Position numbers and translations under genes: made by a program. A stretch of DNA of 64,000 bases from Pseudomonas sp. SDI (GTDB lineage Bacteria > Pseudomonadota > Gammaproteobacteria > Pseudomonadales > Pseudomonadaceae), in assembly GCF_003105155.1 (NCBI RefSeq), contig NZ_QETK01000005.1, positions 1-64,000 of the forward strand, written 5' to 3'. The stretch's first letter is position 1. The number at the start of each line of letters is the position of its first letter. The notes under the pieces were generated by a model that was not told where the DNA came from, ran no database searches, and saw only the letters and a list, made by a program, of their open reading frames with translations. Below, one piece after another: positions 1-10,386 of this stretch.

Positions 1-57
1 GCATCGCCGATGGTAGTGTGGGGTTTCCCCATGTGAGAGTAGGTCATCGTCAAGATT
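1..57 (+). rRNA. rrf: 5S ribosomal RNA, 3' end (partial)
   Basis: The first 57 bases match the 3' part of a gammaproteobacterial 5S rRNA: the GATGGTAGTGTGGGG segment, then CCCCATGTGAGAGTAGG, then the 3' strand of the terminal helix. The 5' half lies outside the window. The exact mature 3' end is judged from helix I and could shift by one or two bases. The terminator just downstream shows this is the last gene of an rRNA operon. Confidence 0.9.
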
Positions 58-66
58 AAATTCCGA

Positions 67-103
67 AACCCCTATCTGCTAAGCAGGTAGGGGTTTTGTT
101 TTT
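67..103 (+). terminator. rRNA operon terminator
   Basis: An inverted repeat (ACCCCTA ... TAGGGGT, extended inwards through CTGCT/AGCAG) is followed by TTTTGTTTTT. It sits ten bases after the end of 5S rRNA, as expected for intrinsic termination of an rRNA operon. Confidence 0.85.
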
Positions 104-201
104 ATGCCAGAAAATCTTCAGTGGCCCTGTCTTTGGTTGTGCTCCCACAATTCGAGCAGGAGCACTAGAATAGAGCCCGACGTTTAACTCAGAACCCCTC
201 T

Positions 202-861
202 ATGCCCGACCCTGTCGAATCTTCCCCGCTGGTGGATCTGCCGTTAGACCAGTTGGTAGCGTGCCACGAGTGCGACCTGCTGATGCGCAAGCCTGAGCTC
301 AAGCGTGATGAAAAGGCTCAGTGCCCGCGCTGTGGCTACGAGCTCTATGCCCATCGACACAATGTGATCGACCGCAGCCTGGCACTGGTGCTGGCGGCGT
401 TGTTGCTCTACGTGCCGGCGAACTTCTTACCGATCATGCAGCTCCACCTGTTGGGCCAGAATGCCAACGATACCGTCTGGAGTGGCGTGCTTGGGCTGTA
501 TAACAGTGGCATGGCTGGTATCGCCGTTGTGGTGTTCCTCTGCAGCATGGCCATTCCGCTGCTCAAGTTGCTGTGTCAGTTGGCGGTATTGCTGAGTATT
601 CGCCTGGATATCGGTCGCAGCTATGGCTTGCTGCTGTATCGCATTTACCATCACTTGCGTGACTGGGGCATGCTTGAGGTCTACCTGATGGGGGTACTGG
701 TCGCCATTGTCAAATTGGTCGACCTGGCCGACCTTAGCCTGGGTCTTGGTTTGCTCTGCTTCATCAGTTTATTGCTGGTCCAGGTCTGGCTTGAGGTGGT
801 GATGTCGCCGCATCAGATTTGGCTGGCGTTGTCGGGAGAAGACGTCCATGCGGGCGATTGA
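202..861 (+). CDS. pqiA: PqiA/LetA-type membrane protein, first half-protein
   Basis: 219-residue inner-membrane protein of the paraquat-inducible protein A (PqiA) family. The N-terminus carries a zinc-ribbon-like pair of CxxC motifs (C21/C24 and C41/C44), followed by about four hydrophobic helices starting near residue 55, with the family signature VPANFLPI. In E. coli, PqiA and LetA (YebS) are single proteins of roughly 420 residues with two such modules; here each module is its own gene. LetA-type proteins work with MCE-domain tunnel proteins to move lipids across the periplasm, and the MCE partner lies two genes downstream. The next gene starts 14 bases before this one ends, so the three form an operon. 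Family assignment is firm; the transported substrate is inferred. Confidence 0.9.
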   Translation: MPDPVESSPLVDLPLDQLVACHECDLLMRKPELKRDEKAQCPRCGYELYAHRHNVIDRSLALVLAALLLYVPANFLPIMQLHLLGQNANDTVWSGVLGLYNSGMAGIAVVVFLCSMAIPLLKLLCQLAVLLSIRLDIGRSYGLLLYRIYHHLRDWGMLEVYLMGVLVAIVKLVDLADLSLGLGLLCFISLLLVQVWLEVVMSPHQIWLALSGEDVHAGD

Positions 862-1471
862 TGCGGGGATAATGATCTGCGGCGAGTGCCATGAGCTCAA
901 TCGCCAGGAGCCGGACGCCAGCGAGCAGACCTGCACGCGCTGTGGCGCCGCCGTGCATCCGCGGCGGCCGAACAGCCTGATGCGCACCTGGGCCTTGTTG
1001 CTCACGTCGGCCATCCTGTATATCCCCGCCAATGTGCTGCCGATCATGACGGTCAGTACGCTGGGGCAGGGCAGCCCGGACACGATCATGTCCGGCGTCA
1101 TCACCCTGATGAAGCACGGGATGCTGCCGATCGCGGCAGTGGTGTTTATCGCCAGTATCCTGGTGCCGACGTTCAAGCTGGTCGGTATTGCCCTGCTGCT
1201 GTATTCGGTACAGCGTCATCAGCCGCTGTCCGCGCGTCAGCGAATCCTGATGTACCGTTTCATCGAATTCATTGGACGCTGGTCCATGCTCGATATCTTC
1301 GTTATTGCCATCCTGGTGGCCGTGGTGAATTTCGGGCGGATTGCCAGTGTCGAAGCCAATCTGGGCGCCGTCGCTTTCGCCAGTGTGGTGATTCTGACGA
1401 TGCTCGCTGCAGTAACTTTTGATCCCCGACTGATTTGGGATAACACGGAGTCGGATGACGACCATGAGTGA
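848..1471 (+). CDS. pqiA: PqiA/LetA-type membrane protein, second half-protein
   Basis: 207-residue paralogue of the preceding protein, with the same plan: CxxC pairs at C11/C14 and C29/C32, then about four membrane helices including the repeated signature IPANVLPIMT. It is probably the equivalent of the C-terminal half of E. coli PqiA/LetA and may pair with the upstream protein. The chosen ATG overlaps the upstream gene by 14 bases. A second in-frame ATG at 872, behind a GGGGA stretch, would remove eight residues and cannot be excluded. Its stop overlaps the start of pqiB. Confidence 0.88.
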   Translation: MRAIDAGIMICGECHELNRQEPDASEQTCTRCGAAVHPRRPNSLMRTWALLLTSAILYIPANVLPIMTVSTLGQGSPDTIMSGVITLMKHGMLPIAAVVFIASILVPTFKLVGIALLLYSVQRHQPLSARQRILMYRFIEFIGRWSMLDIFVIAILVAVVNFGRIASVEANLGAVAFASVVILTMLAAVTFDPRLIWDNTESDDDHE

Positions 1472-3764
1472 TTTGCCTACGGCTAAAACCCGCCCAGCCT
1501 CCAATTGGTCGGCGATCTGGATATTGCCCCTGATTGCCCTGATCATCGGTGGTTGGCTGGGATGGCAGGCTTACCGGGATTCTGGTGTAAACATCGAGGT
1601 GCGCTTCAGCAGCGGTGAAGGTATCGTCGCCAACAAGACCGAGGTCTTCTACAAAGGTATGTCGGTCGGCAAGGTCAAAAGCCTCGTGCTCGACGACAAG
1701 GGCAGCAATACCGGGGTCATTGCCACCATCGAGATGACCCAGGCTGCCGACTCGCACCTGCGCACCGGCACGCGCTTCTGGCTGGTCAAGCCGAGCGTGT
1801 CGCTGGCCGGTATCACCGGGCTTGAGACGCTGGTTTCCGGTAACTACATTGCCGTGAGCCCAGGGGAGGGTGAGCCGACCAAGCGCTTCAAGGCGCTCTC
1901 CGAGGCGCCGCCGTTGTCGGATAGCGAGCCTGGTCTGCACCTTACCCTCAAAGCCGACCGTCTAGGTTCGCTGGACCGTGACAGTCCGGTGTTCTACAAG
2001 CAGATCCAGGTAGGTCGGGTGAAAAGCTACCGCCTGGCCGAAGACCAGGGCACTGTCGAGATCAAGGTGTTCATCGCGCCGGCTTATGCCTCGCTGGTGC
2101 GCAAACACACGCGCTTTTGGAACGCCAGCGGTATCAGCATTGACGCCAACCTATCGGGCGTGAAGGTGCGCAGCGAGTCGCTGGCCAGTATCGTTGCCGG
2201 CGGTATCGCCTTCGCCACACCCGAGCACCGCAAGGACAGTCCGCCCACCGACCCGAGCCTGCCGTTCCGGCTGTTCGAGGACTTCGATGCGGCTCAGGCC
2301 GGGATCAAGGTCAAGGTCAAGCTCACTGACTTCGAAGGTCTGCAGGCGGGGCGCACGCCGGTGATGTACAAAGGCATTCAGGTCGGCTCGTTGAAGACCC
2401 TCAAGGTCGATTCGGACCTGACCAGTGCCATGGCTGAGCTGACCCTCGACCCGCTCGCTGAAGACTATCTGGTTGATGGTACGCAGTTCTGGGTGGTCAA
2501 GCCGTCGATTTCCCTGGCCGGTATCACGGGCCTGGAAGCGCTGGTCAAAGGTAACTACATCGCCATTCGCCCCGGCGACAAGGGCGCTTCGCCACAGCGT
2601 GAGTTCGAGGCGCGGGCCAAGGCGCCGCCACTGGACCTGAAAGCCCCGGGTCTGCACCTGGTGTTGTTCAGCGACAACCTTGGCTCGCTGGAGGTCGGCA
2701 GCCCGATTCTCTATCGCCAGGTGAAAGTCGGCACGGTGCAGAGCTACCAGTTCTCCAGAAAGCAGAACCGTCTGCTGATCGGTGTGCACATCGAGAAGGA
2801 GTACGAGAATCTGGTCAACGGTTCGACGCGCTTCTGGAACGCCAGCGGCATCACCCTTACCGGTGGCTTGTCGGGTATCCAGATCAAGAGCGAATCGCTG
2901 CAAAGCCTGATGGCCGGTGGCATCGCCTTCGATACGCCGCGGCCTAACGTACCGCTCAAGCGGCATATCCCGCGCTTCCGTCTGCATGAGAACCAGGAGG
3001 CGGCCAATCAGATCGGTACGCCGATCACTATCAAGGTGGAGCGTGCCGATGGTCTCAAGGCCGGTACGCCGATTCGCTTCAAGGGCCTGGATATCGGTAA
3101 GGTGGAAGCAGTCGATCTGAGCGCCGACCTGCAATCGGTACTGCTCAAGGCGCGGATCACCGAAGTGCCGGAGCGTATTGCGCGCGAAGGGACTCAGTTC
3201 TGGGTGGTGAAGCCGGAGCTGGGTATCGTCAAGACGGCCAACCTGGAGACCCTGGTTACCGGGCAATACCTGGAGGTGCTGCCGGCCAGCAAGAACATCG
3301 GCCCGCAACGCAGCTTCGTCGCGCTGCCGAAAGCGCCGGATTCTGCCGAGCGTGAAGAAGGCCTGGCATTGACCCTGAGTGCGGCGCGACGTGGCTCGAT
3401 CAAGCCGGGTGTGCCGGTGACCTACCGTGAAATAGCAGTGGGCAAGGTGACCGGATACGAGCTGGGGCAGACGGCAGATCGGGTACTTATCCACATCCTC
3501 ATCGAGCCACGCTATGCGGCGCTGGTGCGTGGTGGCAGCCGGTTCTGGAACAGCAGCGGCTTCGGTTTCGACTTCGGTCTGTTCAAGGGGGCTACGGTGC
3601 GTACCGAATCGCTTGAGACGCTGATCGAGGGCGGCATTGCCTTTGCCACGCCGGACGGCGAGAAGATGGGCAACCAGGCCCGGCCGCAGCAGACCTTCGC
3701 CCTGTTCGACAAGGCCGAGGATGAATGGCTGCAGTGGGCACCGAAGATCCAGATCGGCAAGTAA
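1455..3764 (+). CDS. pqiB: PqiB/LetB-like MCE protein with six MCE domains
   Basis: 769-residue protein with one N-terminal membrane helix (about residues 20-40) and a periplasmic part made of six tandem MCE/MlaD domains, roughly at 45-137, 160-255, 283-375, 400-493, 521-612 and 637-732. Each shows the core pattern G-x-P-V-x-Y-[KR]-x(4)-G-K/R-V. In known homologues these domains stack as hexameric rings forming a lipid tunnel between the inner and outer membranes. E. coli PqiB has three such domains and LetB (YebT) seven, so this protein is intermediate; the family name pqiB is kept for convenience. ATG 1455 has GGAG at suitable spacing; ATG 1464 is an alternative. There is no PqiC-like lipoprotein gene downstream. 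Confidence 0.9.
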   Translation: MTTMSDLPTAKTRPASNWSAIWILPLIALIIGGWLGWQAYRDSGVNIEVRFSSGEGIVANKTEVFYKGMSVGKVKSLVLDDKGSNTGVIATIEMTQAADSHLRTGTRFWLVKPSVSLAGITGLETLVSGNYIAVSPGEGEPTKRFKALSEAPPLSDSEPGLHLTLKADRLGSLDRDSPVFYKQIQVGRVKSYRLAEDQGTVEIKVFIAPAYASLVRKHTRFWNASGISIDANLSGVKVRSESLASIVAGGIAFATPEHRKDSPPTDPSLPFRLFEDFDAAQAGIKVKVKLTDFEGLQAGRTPVMYKGIQVGSLKTLKVDSDLTSAMAELTLDPLAEDYLVDGTQFWVVKPSISLAGITGLEALVKGNYIAIRPGDKGASPQREFEARAKAPPLDLKAPGLHLVLFSDNLGSLEVGSPILYRQVKVGTVQSYQFSRKQNRLLIGVHIEKEYENLVNGSTRFWNASGITLTGGLSGIQIKSESLQSLMAGGIAFDTPRPNVPLKRHIPRFRLHENQEAANQIGTPITIKVERADGLKAGTPIRFKGLDIGKVEAVDLSADLQSVLLKARITEVPERIAREGTQFWVVKPELGIVKTANLETLVTGQYLEVLPASKNIGPQRSFVALPKAPDSAEREEGLALTLSAARRGSIKPGVPVTYREIAVGKVTGYELGQTADRVLIHILIEPRYAALVRGGSRFWNSSGFGFDFGLFKGATVRTESLETLIEGGIAFATPDGEKMGNQARPQQTFALFDKAEDEWLQWAPKIQIGK

Positions 3765-3773
3765 CAGGTTAAA

Positions 3774-3810
3774 CCGTACAGGTCGCCTCTTGTGGAGGCG
3801 GCCTGTACGG
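3774..3810. other. Long hairpin after the pqiB stop codon
   Basis: A nearly perfect hairpin lies ten bases after the pqiB stop: CCGTACAGG at 3774-3782 pairs with CCTGTACGG at 3802-3810, and CGCCTC at 3784-3789 pairs with GAGGCG at 3795-3800 around a five-base TTGTG loop, with one T/G position between the two stems. There is no T-run after it, so it is not a textbook terminator. It may protect the 3' end of the mRNA or cooperate with the downstream bidirectional terminator. Confidence 0.6.
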
Positions 3811-3875
3811 CGATAGCAGCAGTGAGGGGGATCGCCGGCAGGGCGGGCACCTACAACCTCGATAAATCGCAGGCA

Positions 3876-3905
3876 ATAAAAAACCGACCCTAGGGTCGGT
3901 CTTTT
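3876..3905 (-). terminator. rpsT terminator (probably bidirectional)
   Basis: The perfect palindrome ACCGACCCTAGGGTCGGT (3883-3900) is flanked by an A-run on the left and TCTTTT on the right. Read on the reverse strand it ends in six T residues, immediately after rpsT. Read forward it could also stop pqiB transcripts. Confidence 0.85.
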
Positions 3906-3919
3906 AACAAGCGTGTCGC

Positions 3920-4192
3920 TTAGGCAGCTTCTTTCAGCGCCTTGATGTGGCCATTCAGACGGCCTTTATGGCGAGCAGCCTTGTTCTTGTGGATGATGCC
4001 TTTATCGGCCATACGGTCGATAACTGGCACAGCCAGGATGTAAGCAGCTTGCGCTTTTTCGGCGTCTTTTGCGTCGATGGCTTTAACTACATTCTTGATG
4101 TAGGTGCGAACCATGGAACGCAGGCTGGCGTTGTGGCTGCGACGCTTCTCAGCCTGTTTTGCACGTTTTTTGGCGGAAGGTGAGTTGGCCAC
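3920..4192 (-). CDS. rpsT: 30S ribosomal protein S20
   Basis: 90-residue basic protein starting [18 protein letters not shown], a clear S20 sequence. S20 binds 16S rRNA early in 30S assembly. It is a single-gene unit read against its neighbours, with its own terminator directly downstream. It diverges from murJ across about 250 bases that must hold both promoters. Length and sequence are normal for Pseudomonas. Confidence 0.97.
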   Translation of the reverse strand: MANSPSAKKRAKQAEKRRSHNASLRSMVRTYIKNVVKAIDAKDAEKAQAAYILAVPVIDRMADKGIIHKNKAARHKGRLNGHIKALKEAA

Positions 4193-4442
4193 CGTCGAGC
4201 TCCTCGAAAGACTTGGTAAATAGCAAACAAAATAGGCCGCGAATCATGCCGATGAGTTCATCGGTTGTCAAGAGTGCTTGAGCGGTTCCGCTGAGTGGTC
4301 ATTGCTTCGGTCAGGGTGATTCCCTTCTGACGCACGACCTGTAAACTCGGGAGTTTTTGCTCTGCCTGTTTTGCGCGGCGGAGTATCGCATACTTGGACG
4401 GGTTTCGGCTCTCCTTCATCCATATGGCATAAAAAACTTTCG

Positions 4443-5981
4443 ATGAACCTCCTAAAATCCCTGGCCGCAGTCAGTTCCATCACCATGGTGTCGCGGGTGC
4501 TGGGCTTCGTCCGCGACACCATCCTCGCGCGTATTTTCGGCGCCGGGGTCGCCACCGACGCCTTCTTCATCGCCTTCAAATTGCCCAACCTGCTGCGGCG
4601 GATCTTCGCCGAAGGCGCGTTTTCCCAGGCATTTGTGCCAATCCTGGCCGAATACAAAAGCCAGCAGGGCGAGGAAGCCACACGCACGTTCGTTGCCTAC
4701 GTAGCCGGTCTGCTGACCCTGGTGCTGGCGGTCGTGACGCTGCTCGGGATCCTCGCTGCGCCTTGGGTGGTGTGGGTCACGGCGCCAGGTTTCGTCGACA
4801 GCGCGGAAAAATTCCAGCTGACCACCGACCTGCTGCGCGTCACCTTTCCTTATATATTGCTGATCTCGCTGTCGTCGCTGGCTGGGGCCATCCTCAATAC
4901 CTGGAACCGCTTCTCGGTGCCGGCCTTCGTGCCGACACTGCTCAACGTGGCGATGATCTTCTTCGCCCTGTTCCTTACGCCGTATTTCGATCCACCGGTC
5001 ATGGCCCTGGGCTGGGCCGTACTGGTCGGTGGCCTGTTGCAGTTGCTGTACCAGCTGCCGCACCTGAAGAAGATCGGCATGCTCGTGCTGCCACGCCTGA
5101 ACCTGCGCGACAGCGGCGTGTGGCGAGTGCTCAAACAGATGCTGCCGGCGATCCTCGGGGTCTCGGTCAGCCAGATTTCGTTGATCATCAACACCATCTT
5201 CGCCTCCTTCCTGGTGGCCGGCTCGGTGTCATGGATGTACTACGCCGACCGCCTGATGGAGCTGCCGTCCGGGGTGCTCGGCGTGGCCTTGGGCACTATC
5301 CTGCTGCCAACCCTGGCCAAGACCTACGCCAACAAGGACCGCCACGAGTATTCGCGGATCCTCGACTGGGGGCTGCGGCTGTGCTTCTTGCTGGTATTGC
5401 CGTGCATGCTGGCCTTGGCGATCCTGGCTGAGCCATTGACCGTCGCGCTGTTCCAGTACGGCAAGTTCAGCGCCTTCGACGCGGCGATGACCCAGCGCGC
5501 GTTGATCGCCTATTCGGTCGGGCTGCTGGGCATCATCATGGTCAAGGTGCTGGCTCCGGGCTTCTATGCCCAGCAGAACATCCGAACCCCGGTAAAGATC
5601 GCAATCTTCACCCTGGTGACCACGCAGTTGCTCAACCTGGCCTTCATCGGCCACCTGCAGCACGCCGGGCTGGCCTTGGCGATCAGCGTCGGTGCCTGCC
5701 TGAACGCTGGCCTGCTGTACTGGAAGCTGCGTCAACAGCAACTGTTCGAGCCGCAACCAGGCTGGGGCAAGTTCCTTGGCAAGTTGATCGTGGCCGTACT
5801 GTTGATGTCGGCTGTGCTGCTGGCAGGCATGCATTACATGCCTGCGTGGGAGCAAGGTCACATGTTGGAACGTTTCCTGCGTCTGGGGCTGTTGATCGGT
5901 GCCGGCGTTGTGACCTATTTTGGGGCGCTGTTCCTCTTCGGTTTCCGCCCTCGGGACTTCGCCCGCAAGGCGCTGCACTGA
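4443..5981 (+). CDS. murJ: Lipid II flippase MurJ
   Basis: 512-residue polytopic protein of the MOP/MVF superfamily, beginning [19 protein letters not shown]. MurJ flips the peptidoglycan precursor lipid II across the inner membrane. The family signatures [11 protein letters not shown] and [20 protein letters not shown], with their conserved charged residues, are intact near the N-terminus, and about 14 hydrophobic segments follow. ATG 4443 is chosen because this N-terminus matches the family; the open frame runs upstream to 4371 but that part does not look coding. It precedes ribF-ileS-lspA, as is usual in gammaproteobacteria. Confidence 0.96.
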   Translation: MNLLKSLAAVSSITMVSRVLGFVRDTILARIFGAGVATDAFFIAFKLPNLLRRIFAEGAFSQAFVPILAEYKSQQGEEATRTFVAYVAGLLTLVLAVVTLLGILAAPWVVWVTAPGFVDSAEKFQLTTDLLRVTFPYILLISLSSLAGAILNTWNRFSVPAFVPTLLNVAMIFFALFLTPYFDPPVMALGWAVLVGGLLQLLYQLPHLKKIGMLVLPRLNLRDSGVWRVLKQMLPAILGVSVSQISLIINTIFASFLVAGSVSWMYYADRLMELPSGVLGVALGTILLPTLAKTYANKDRHEYSRILDWGLRLCFLLVLPCMLALAILAEPLTVALFQYGKFSAFDAAMTQRALIAYSVGLLGIIMVKVLAPGFYAQQNIRTPVKIAIFTLVTTQLLNLAFIGHLQHAGLALAISVGACLNAGLLYWKLRQQQLFEPQPGWGKFLGKLIVAVLLMSAVLLAGMHYMPAWEQGHMLERFLRLGLLIGAGVVTYFGALFLFGFRPRDFARKALH

Positions 5982-6099
5982 CAGCAGTGGCCCGCCAGGC
6001 GTCGGTTTTGTGTTTTCGACGGCCTGGCAGCGTGCTGCTGCCTGTCGTCGGCGCCCGGGTGTGGTTATAATCGACCACTTTATGAGCAAGAAGCGCGTT

Positions 6100-7050
6100 A
6101 TGCAGCTGGTTCGAGGCCTTCACAACCTTCGCCCCCAGCACCGGGGCTGTGTTGCTACTATCGGCAACTTCGACGGTGTTCACCGTGGACACCAGGCTAT
6201 CCTGGCGCGTTTGCGTGAGCGAGCGGTCGAGCTGGGCGTGCCCAGCTGCGTGGTGATTTTCGAGCCACAACCGCGCGAATACTTTGCCCCGGAAACGGCT
6301 CCGGCACGTCTGGCCCGGCTGCGCGACAAAGTCGCCCTGCTGGCGGCCGAGGGCGTCGATCGGGTCCTGTGCCTGGCTTTCAACCAGCGCCTGAGCAAGC
6401 TCAGTGCCGCCGAGTTCGTCGACACCATCCTGGTCGACGGCCTGGGCGTGAAGCACCTGGAAGTCGGTGACGACTTTCGCTTCGGTTGCGACCGGGTTGG
6501 CGATTTTGAATTCCTTCAGCAGGCCGGGTTGAGCCAGGGCTTTAGCGTCGAGGCGGCGCAAACCGTCCAGCTCGATGGCCTGCGGGTCAGCAGCACCCAG
6601 GTTCGCGATGCCCTGGCCAAGGCCGATTTCGCCCTGGCCGAACGCCTGCTGGGGCGTCCGTTCCGCATCCGCGGTCGTGTGCTGCACGGGCAGAAGCTGG
6701 CCCGCCAACTGGGTACGCCGACGGCCAACATACAACTCAAGCGCCATCGCGTGCCGCTCACCGGGGTTTACCTGGTCAGTGTAGAAGTCGATGGCAAAAC
6801 CTGGCCAGGCGTCGCCAACATTGGCGTGCGGCCGACCGTTTCCGGTGATGGCAGTGCCCACCTGGAAGTGCATCTCCTGGATTTTGCCGGCGATTTATAT
6901 GGCCGGCGTCTGACGGTGGAGTTCCACCACAAGCTGCGCGATGAGCAGCGATTCGCCTCCCTTGAGGCGCTGAAGTCGGCGATCGATGCGGATATCGCCG
7001 CCGCACGTGCCCATTGGCACGCTCAACCGCTAACGAAGAGCCTGAAATGA
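6100..7050 (+). CDS. ribF: Bifunctional riboflavin kinase/FAD synthetase
   Basis: 316-residue RibF, which phosphorylates riboflavin to FMN and adenylates FMN to FAD. The N-terminal nucleotidyltransferase part has the [11 protein letters not shown] motif (an HxGH-type site); the C-terminal flavokinase part begins around residue 185 with [19 protein letters not shown]. The start at 6100 gives the family N-terminus [15 protein letters not shown] 6082 is in frame but gives an atypical extension. The stop overlaps the ileS start (ATGA), so the two are translationally coupled. Confidence 0.96.
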   Translation: MQLVRGLHNLRPQHRGCVATIGNFDGVHRGHQAILARLRERAVELGVPSCVVIFEPQPREYFAPETAPARLARLRDKVALLAAEGVDRVLCLAFNQRLSKLSAAEFVDTILVDGLGVKHLEVGDDFRFGCDRVGDFEFLQQAGLSQGFSVEAAQTVQLDGLRVSSTQVRDALAKADFALAERLLGRPFRIRGRVLHGQKLARQLGTPTANIQLKRHRVPLTGVYLVSVEVDGKTWPGVANIGVRPTVSGDGSAHLEVHLLDFAGDLYGRRLTVEFHHKLRDEQRFASLEALKSAIDADIAAARAHWHAQPLTKSLK

Positions 7051-9878
7051 CCGACTATAAAGCCACGCTAAACCTTCCGGACACCGCCTTCCCCATGAAG
7101 GCCGGCCTGCCACAGCGCGAACCGCAGATTTTGCAGCGCTGGGACAGCATTGGCCTGTACCAGAAGCTGCGCGAAATTGGCAAGGATCGTCCGAAGTTCG
7201 TGCTGCACGACGGCCCGCCCTATGCCAACGGCAAGATCCACATCGGTCACGCGCTCAACAAGATTCTCAAGGACATGATCATTCGCTCCAAGACCCTGTC
7301 CGGTTTTGACGCGCCTTACGTCCCGGGCTGGGATTGCCACGGCCTGCCGATCGAGCACAAGGTCGAAGTCACCCACGGCAAGGGCCTGAGCGCGGACAAA
7401 ACCCGCGAGCTGTGCCGTGCCTATGCCGCCGAGCAGATCGAAGGGCAGAAGACCGAGTTCATCCGTCTGGGCGTACTGGGCGACTGGGACAACCCGTACA
7501 AGACCATGAACTTCGCCAACGAGGCCGGCGAAATCCGCGCCCTGGCCGAGATGGTCAAGCACGGTTTCGTGTTCAAGGGCCTGAAGCCGGTCAACTGGTG
7601 CTTCAACTGCGGTTCGGCCCTGGCCGAAGCAGAAGTCGAGTATGCCGACAAGGACTCCCAGGCCATCGACGTGGCCTTCCCGATCGTCGACGACAGCAAG
7701 CTGGCCAGCGCCTTCGGCCTGGACGCGCTGAGCAAGCCGGCCGCCATCGTGATCTGGACCACCACGCCGTGGACCATTCCGGCTAACCAGGCGCTGAACG
7801 TCCACCCTGAGTTCACCTACGCCCTGGTCGACGTCGGCAGCCGTCTGCTGGTCATCGCCGAAGAACTGGTCGAGTCGAGCCTGAAGCGCTTCTCGCTGGA
7901 AGGTTCGGTGATCGCCACGGCACCCGGCTCGGCGCTTGAGCTGATCAACTTCCGTCACCCGCTCTACGACCGCCTGTCGCCGGTCTACCTGGCCGAGTAT
8001 GTCGAGTTGGGCGCCGGTACCGGTGTGGTTCACTCCGCCCCGGCCTATGGTGAAGACGACTTCGTCACCTGCAAGCGCTACGGCATGGTCAACGACGACA
8101 TCCTCACGCCGGTGCAGAGCAATGGTGTCTACGTCGATTCGCTGGAGTTCTTCGGCGGCCAGTTCATCTGGAAGGCCAACCCGCTGATCGTCGAGAAACT
8201 CGCCGAAGTCGGCGCGCTGATGTTCAGCGAAACCATCAACCACAGCTACATGCACTGCTGGCGCCACAAGACCCCGCTGATCTACCGCGCCACTGCGCAG
8301 TGGTTCGTCGGCATGGACAAGCAGCCGGACACCGGCGACACCCTGCGTGAGCGTGCCATCAAGGCAGTCGAAGACACCAAGTTCGTGCCGGCCTGGGGCC
8401 AGGCGCGCCTGCATTCGATGATCGCCAACCGCCCAGACTGGTGCATCTCGCGTCAACGCAACTGGGGTGTGCCGATTCCGTTCTTCCTCGACAAGCAAAC
8501 CGGCGAGCTGCACCCGCGCACCGTCGAGCTGATGGAAGCAGTGGCCAAGCGCGTCGAACAGGAAGGCATCGAAGCCTGGTTCAAGATGGACGCTGCCGAA
8601 CTGCTCGGCGACGAAGCCGGCCAGTACGACAAGATCACCGACACCCTCGACGTCTGGTTCGACTCCGGTACCACCCACTGGCACGTGTTGCGCGGTTCGC
8701 ACAACATCGGCCACGAGCAGGGCCCGCGTGCCGACCTGTACCTGGAAGGTTCCGACCAGCACCGCGGCTGGTTCCATTCCTCGCTGCTCACCGGCTGCGC
8801 CATCGATGGCCACGCGCCGTACCGCGAACTGCTGACCCACGGCTTCACTGTCGACGAGAACGGTCGCAAGATGTCCAAGTCGCTGGGTAACACCATCGAG
8901 CCGCAGAAGGTCAACGACACCCTGGGCGCCGACATCATGCGCCTGTGGGTCTCGGCCACTGACTACTCCGGTGAAATGGCGGTTTCCGACCAGATTCTGC
9001 AACGCAGCGCCGACGCCTACCGGCGTATCCGCAACACCGCGCGCTTCCTCCTGTCGAACCTCTCCGGCTTCGAACCGGCGCGCGACCTGCTGCCGGCCGA
9101 AGACATGCTGGCACTCGACCGCTGGGCCGTCGATCGTACCCTGCTGCTGCAGCGCGAGCTGGAAGAGCACTACGGCGAATACCGTTTCTGGAACGTCTAC
9201 TCGAAGATCCACAACTTCTGCGTGCAGGAGCTGGGTGGCTTCTACCTGGACATCATCAAGGACCGTCAGTACACCACCGGCACCAACAGTGTTGCCCGGC
9301 GTTCCTGCCAGACCGCGCTGTACCACATCAGCGAGGCGCTGGTGCGCTGGATCGCGCCGATCCTGGCGTTCACCGCCGATGAGCTGTGGCAGTACCTGCC
9401 GGGCGAGCGCAACGAGTCGGTGATGCTCAATACCTGGTACGAAGGTCTGGCCGAACTGCCGGAAGGCTTCGAGCTGGGGCGTGAGTACTGGGAACGCGTC
9501 ATGGCGGCCAAAGCTGCGGTCAACAAGGAACTGGAAATTCAGCGTGCGGCCAAGGCCATCGGTGGCAACCTGAGTGCCGAAGTCACCCTGTTCGCCGACG
9601 ACGCCCTGAGCGCTGACCTGAACAAGCTGGGCGACGAGCTGCGCTTCGTGCTGATCACTTCTGCGGCTGCGGTGGCGCCGTTCGCGGCGGCCCCGGCCGA
9701 TGCGGTCGAAACCGAAGTGCCTGGCCTGAAGTTGAAAGTGGTCAAGTCCGGCCACGCCAAGTGCGGCCGTTGCTGGCATTTCCGCGCCGACGTCGGCTCG
9801 AACCCGGAGCACCCGGAAATCTGTGCCCGATGTGCCGACAACATCAGTGGCAAGGGCGAGGTGCGTCACTATGCCTAA
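7047..9878 (+). CDS. ileS: Isoleucyl-tRNA synthetase
   Basis: 943-residue class I aminoacyl-tRNA synthetase that charges tRNA-Ile and edits valine. HIGH lies at residues 65-68 ([11 protein letters not shown]) and KMSKS near residue 607 ([10 protein letters not shown]). The editing domain lies between them, and a C-terminal zinc finger of two CxxC pairs (CGRC ... CARC) is present. This is the short bacterial form with the zinc finger. It overlaps ribF by 4 bases and lspA by 8. The long reverse-strand reading frame over it is a codon-bias shadow. Confidence 0.98.
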   Translation: MTDYKATLNLPDTAFPMKAGLPQREPQILQRWDSIGLYQKLREIGKDRPKFVLHDGPPYANGKIHIGHALNKILKDMIIRSKTLSGFDAPYVPGWDCHGLPIEHKVEVTHGKGLSADKTRELCRAYAAEQIEGQKTEFIRLGVLGDWDNPYKTMNFANEAGEIRALAEMVKHGFVFKGLKPVNWCFNCGSALAEAEVEYADKDSQAIDVAFPIVDDSKLASAFGLDALSKPAAIVIWTTTPWTIPANQALNVHPEFTYALVDVGSRLLVIAEELVESSLKRFSLEGSVIATAPGSALELINFRHPLYDRLSPVYLAEYVELGAGTGVVHSAPAYGEDDFVTCKRYGMVNDDILTPVQSNGVYVDSLEFFGGQFIWKANPLIVEKLAEVGALMFSETINHSYMHCWRHKTPLIYRATAQWFVGMDKQPDTGDTLRERAIKAVEDTKFVPAWGQARLHSMIANRPDWCISRQRNWGVPIPFFLDKQTGELHPRTVELMEAVAKRVEQEGIEAWFKMDAAELLGDEAGQYDKITDTLDVWFDSGTTHWHVLRGSHNIGHEQGPRADLYLEGSDQHRGWFHSSLLTGCAIDGHAPYRELLTHGFTVDENGRKMSKSLGNTIEPQKVNDTLGADIMRLWVSATDYSGEMAVSDQILQRSADAYRRIRNTARFLLSNLSGFEPARDLLPAEDMLALDRWAVDRTLLLQRELEEHYGEYRFWNVYSKIHNFCVQELGGFYLDIIKDRQYTTGTNSVARRSCQTALYHISEALVRWIAPILAFTADELWQYLPGERNESVMLNTWYEGLAELPEGFELGREYWERVMAAKAAVNKELEIQRAAKAIGGNLSAEVTLFADDALSADLNKLGDELRFVLITSAAAVAPFAAAPADAVETEVPGLKLKVVKSGHAKCGRCWHFRADVGSNPEHPEICARCADNISGKGEVRHYA

Positions 9879-10386
9879 CCCTGCAGTGGGGCGCTTCGGG
9901 CGCCTTGGCTGGCTGTGGTTGAGCCTGCTGGTCCTGGTCCTCGACCAGGCCAGCAAGTTCTACTTCGAAGGCTCGCTGAGCCTGTACCAGCAGATCGTGG
10001 TGATCCCCGATTACTTCAGCTGGACCCTCGCCTACAACTCCGGCGCAGCGTTCAGCTTCCTGGCCGACAGCGGGGGCTGGCAGCGCTGGTTGTTCGCCCT
10101 GATCGCCCTGGTGGTCAGTGCCGTGCTGGTGGTCTGGCTCAAGCGCCTGGGGCGCGACGACACCTGGCTGGCGGTTGCGCTGGCGCTGGTGCTGGGCGGC
10201 GCGCTGGGCAACCTGTACGACCGTATCGTGCTCGGCCATGTGATCGACTTCATCCTCGTGCACTGGCAGAACCGCTGGTATTTCCCGGCCTTCAACCTGG
10301 CCGACAGCGCCATTAGCGTGGGTGCGGTAATGCTTGCGCTGGACATGTTCAAGAGTAAAAAGTCCGGAGAGCCCGTCCATGACTGA
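9871..10386 (+). CDS. lspA: Lipoprotein signal peptidase II
   Basis: 171-residue inner-membrane aspartic protease that removes signal peptides from diacylated prolipoproteins. Four hydrophobic helices are visible, and the two catalytic aspartates are in GNLYDRI and FNLADSAIS. The ATG at 9871 lies within the last codons of ileS, and the gene overlaps fkpB by 8 bases, so the chain ileS-lspA-fkpB is tightly coupled. BamD and the OmpA-like protein in this window are candidate substrates. Confidence 0.97.
   Translation: MPNPAVGRFGRLGWLWLSLLVLVLDQASKFYFEGSLSLYQQIVVIPDYFSWTLAYNSGAAFSFLADSGGWQRWLFALIALVVSAVLVVWLKRLGRDDTWLAVALALVLGGALGNLYDRIVLGHVIDFILVHWQNRWYFPAFNLADSAISVGAVMLALDMFKSKKSGEPVHD

Noticed and set aside
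137-171. Possible pqiA promoter with -10 TAGAAT at 166-171
   Set aside because: No -35 at acceptable spacing; TTGTGC is 23 bases away.
2151-3494. 447-codon reverse frame opposite pqiB
   Set aside because: Shadow frame; the MCE repeats in the forward frame explain the lack of stops.
7068-9956. 962-codon open frame on the reverse strand opposite ileS
   Set aside because: It mirrors ileS codon bias in high-G+C DNA and encodes no recognisable domain; ileS is certain.
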